Shown piece after piece: positions 36,305 to 38,327 of a DNA stretch of 38,327 nucleotides. A program made the position numbers and the translations under genes. The stretch comes from Ghiorsea sp. GTDB lineage: Bacteria; Pseudomonadota; Zetaproteobacteria; Mariprofundales; Mariprofundaceae. Below the pieces are notes generated by a model. The model saw only the letters and a list, made by a program, of their open reading frames with translations, ran no database searches and was not told the origin of the DNA. The DNA lies in NCBI GenBank assembly GCA_027055255.1, contig JALUNK010000064.1, forward strand, positions 1 through 38,327. The letters are read 5' to 3'. The first letter of the stretch is position 1, and every line of letters begins with the position of its first letter.

Positions 36305-36646
36305 TTAACTGCGTTCGCTCACAGCCACTGTTACATGACTATGACGATGAAAACGCTGACGCATACGACCCATACCTTTTGGACGGTAACGTTTTAAAAC
36401 TTCACCTTGATCAACCGTAATGGTTGAAATCAACAGGTTATCAATATCTAAACCATTGTTTTGCTCTGCATTTGCTACCGCAGACTTCACAACTTTTTCA
36501 ATCACGCGAGCCGCTTTCTTAGGTGACAGAGACAACGCAGCAAGTGCACGATCAACAGGAAGACCACGCACAGCATTGGCTACTGTACGAACTTTTTGTG
36601 CGCTAATATGTGCATTCTTATGCATCGCACGTACTTCTTCAGACAT
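36305..36646 (-). CDS. rplV: Ribosomal protein L22
   Basis: L22 lines the peptide exit tunnel, and changes in its loop give macrolide resistance in other bacteria. The 113-residue product has SAQKVRTVANAVRGLPVDRA and the loop with KGMGRMRQRFHRHSHVTVAV, with no unusual insertion in the loop. It lies between rpsS and rpsC. Confidence 0.98.
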   Translation of the reverse strand: MSEEVRAMHKNAHISAQKVRTVANAVRGLPVDRALAALSLSPKKAARVIEKVVKSAVANAEQNNGLDIDNLLISTITVDQGEVLKRYRPKGMGRMRQRFHRHSHVTVAVSERS

Positions 36647-36651
36647 ACCGA

Positions 36652-36930
36652 TTACCTCTTCCGTGCTTTTTTGTCAGCACCGTGACCATAATAAGTACGT
36701 GTCGGTGCAAATTCGCCCAACTTGTGACCTACCATGTTCTCAGAAACAAACACAGGAATAAATTTATTGCCGTTATGCACAGCAAAGTTCAAACCTACAA
36801 AATCAGGTGAGATAGTAGAGCGGCGAGACCAAGTTTTGATCACACCTTTCTTACCATTTTCAATAGCAGCATCTACTTTCTTCTCAAGAGAAGCTTGAAT
36901 GTAAGGACCTTTCTTTAATGAACGTGCCAT
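36652..36930 (-). CDS. rpsS: Ribosomal protein S19
   Basis: S19 forms part of the head of the small subunit with S13. The 92-residue product starts [19 protein letters not shown] and has [20 protein letters not shown] and [20 protein letters not shown], near-invariant in bacteria. Confidence 0.98.
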   Translation of the reverse strand: MARSLKKGPYIQASLEKKVDAAIENGKKGVIKTWSRRSTISPDFVGLNFAVHNGNKFIPVFVSENMVGHKLGEFAPTRTYYGHGADKKARKR

Positions 36931-36942
36931 TTTCTAGCTACC

Positions 36943-37773
36943 TCACTTCTGATTACGACGACGAATAATATCACGATTCGAAGTCTTATTCTTTTTACGA
37001 GTCTTGCGACCCTTGGTTGGTACACCCCAAGGTGTTACTGGGTGACGACCACCTGATGTGCGGCCTTCACCACCACCATGTGGATGGTCTACAGGGTTCA
37101 TGGCTACACCACGAACATGTGGACGTTTGCCCAACCAGCGCGAACGACCAGCTTTACCAACTTTTTGGTTAGAATGATCAGCATTACCAATCACACCGAC
37201 ACTAGCCATACAGCGTAAATCAACTTTACGAAACTCACCTGATGGTAACTTCAAAATAGCCTTGCCATTCTCTTTACCCATCAACTGAACTGAAGCACCA
37301 GCAGTACGCGCCATTTGACCGCCCTTGCCTGGTTTCATTTCGACATTGTGCAGCATTGTACCCACACGGATATTACCAAGTGGCAATGCGTTGCCTGGAC
37401 GAACTTCTGCTTCAGAACCTGAAACAACTTTGTCACCAGCCCTAAGACCTTGCGGTGCTAGAATATAACGCTTATCACCGTTGCTAAAAACAACCAACGC
37501 AATGTGCGCTGTGCGGTTAGGGTCATACTCAAGGCGCGCAACCTTACCTTCGATTCCTTGATTGTCACGTTTAAAATCAATCATACGGTAAAGGCGCTTA
37601 TGCCCACCGCCACGATGACGAGAAGTGATGCGACCATTGTTGTTACGACCGCCCGATTTTGTAAGACCTTCTGTTAAACGTGCTTCAGGAGCACCTTTAT
37701 ACAAATCAGGGTTTACAATCGCAACGCGTCCACGAACACCATTGGTCATTGGTTTCCAAACTTTAATTGCCAT
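36943..37773 (-). CDS. rplB: Ribosomal protein L2
   Basis: L2 is needed for subunit joining and peptidyl transfer. The 276-residue product has the KOW-like middle domain and the C-terminal [20 protein letters not shown] segment, which includes the conserved histidine near the catalytic centre, and a basic tail. It lies between rplW and rpsS. Confidence 0.98.
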   Translation of the reverse strand: MAIKVWKPMTNGVRGRVAIVNPDLYKGAPEARLTEGLTKSGGRNNNGRITSRHRGGGHKRLYRMIDFKRDNQGIEGKVARLEYDPNRTAHIALVVFSNGDKRYILAPQGLRAGDKVVSGSEAEVRPGNALPLGNIRVGTMLHNVEMKPGKGGQMARTAGASVQLMGKENGKAILKLPSGEFRKVDLRCMASVGVIGNADHSNQKVGKAGRSRWLGKRPHVRGVAMNPVDHPHGGGEGRTSGGRHPVTPWGVPTKGRKTRKKNKTSNRDIIRRRNQK

Positions 37774-37776
37774 GTC

Positions 37777-38076
37777 TTATGCCTCTTCTGCTACTTCAAG
37801 CGACTGACCTTCTGCCAGACGTATAATAGCTTTGCGATAACCAGAGCGTGTCCCAGTGTGTGCACCACGACGCTTTTCTTTGCTAGGCATGTTCACAACT
37901 TGAACTTTTTCAACCTTAACATCGAAGATTGCCTCAATCGCAGCTTTTACTTGAACCTTTGTTGCTTCAGGTGCAATGCGGAACGTATACTGGTTCGCTT
38001 CACCTGTTGCTTGATAGCTCTTTTCAGTAATTACTGGCTTACGGAGCGTATTGAAATGATGATATTTTGCGCTCAT
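37777..38076 (-). CDS. rplW: Ribosomal protein L23
   Basis: L23 lies at the tunnel exit and docks trigger factor and SRP. The 99-residue product has LRKPVITEKSYQATGEANQY and VKAAIEAIFDVKVEKVQVVN, the family signature. The start overlaps the rplD stop by four bases. Confidence 0.97.
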   Translation of the reverse strand: MSAKYHHFNTLRKPVITEKSYQATGEANQYTFRIAPEATKVQVKAAIEAIFDVKVEKVQVVNMPSKEKRRGAHTGTRSGYRKAIIRLAEGQSLEVAEEA

Positions 38077-38327
38077 CCTTCACCTCCCAAGCGTTTTTCA
38101 ATATTTGTTAATGCGTCTTCAGTGACAACCAAGTGATCAAACTTCAACATATCATGTAAATTCATTTGACCATCCAGCACAACCTTACTTAAAGGCACAT
38201 TGCGACCTGAAAACTCAACAGCATCGTTGCTTTCAGCTAAAACAAACAAACCAGAAGTTACTTTCAACTTGTCGCGAACCTTAATGAACGCTTTGGTTTT
38301 AGCTTCTTTCAATGCAAGTTTATTCAC
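38073..38327 (-). CDS. rplD: Ribosomal protein L4, C-terminal part (window edge)
   Basis: The 84 visible residues are the C-terminal part of L4, which reaches the peptide exit tunnel and, in E. coli, represses the S10 operon. NKLALKEAKTKAFIKVRDKL, SGRNVPLSKVVLDGQMNLHD and the final VTEDALTNIEKRL helix are characteristic. The 5' end, including the tunnel loop, is outside the window. Confidence 0.93.
   Translation of the reverse strand: MNKLALKEAKTKAFIKVRDKLKVTSGLFVLAESNDAVEFSGRNVPLSKVVLDGQMNLHDMLKFDHLVVTEDALTNIEKRLGGEG

Overview
The window comes from a Gram-negative proteobacterium. It encodes an LPS-assembly porin (LptD), SurA, UbiG, a proteobacterial F-type ATP synthase operon and a complete spc/alpha ribosomal cluster. 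The base composition looks mildly AT-rich. The order trpF-trpB-trpA-(MBL)-accD-folC, the presence of adk and infA between secY and rpmJ, and the zinc-binding forms of several ribosomal proteins suggest a deep-branching lineage rather than a typical enteric one. A Zetaproteobacterium (Mariprofundus/Ghiorsea-like) is my best guess, but it is inference only.

Layout. Positions 1-1486 (+ strand) hold the tail of sspA, a terminator and mnmA. Positions 1487-3581, between the convergent genes mnmA and thrB, form an accessory island. It contains a RelE/Phd-YefM-type toxin-antitoxin pair flanked by two imperfect direct copies of the mnmA 3' end plus its downstream DNA, REP-like dispersed repeats, a small lipoprotein gene whose predicted promoter has an 11-base G/C homopolymer in its spacer, and a decayed internally deleted remnant of thrB. 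Everything from 3582 to the right edge is on the - strand.

Positions 3582-16877 are a tightly packed 13-gene directon, transcribed trpF-trpB-trpA-MBL hydrolase-accD-folC-ubiG-lptD-surA-pdxA-algH-flavodoxin-thrB. Gaps are 30 bases or less and several junctions overlap by 1-4 bases. It mixes tryptophan, fatty acid, folate, ubiquinone, vitamin B6 and threonine synthesis with outer membrane assembly. SurA here carries an extra C-terminal NTF2-like domain.

Positions 16923-23855 are a complete atp operon (atpI-B-E-F-H-A-G-D-C) ending in a clear terminator. Positions 23952-25476 hold a single outer-membrane beta-barrel gene with its own terminator. Positions 25515-38327 are the ribosomal protein run from rplD (cut by the window edge) through rplQ, including secY, adk, infA, rpmJ and rpoA, and end in a perfect 10-bp hairpin terminator.

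Most of the window is core housekeeping sequence. The unusual biology is concentrated at 1.3-3.6 kb, which looks like a recombination-prone site where the tails of both flanking core genes have been partly duplicated around accessory cargo.
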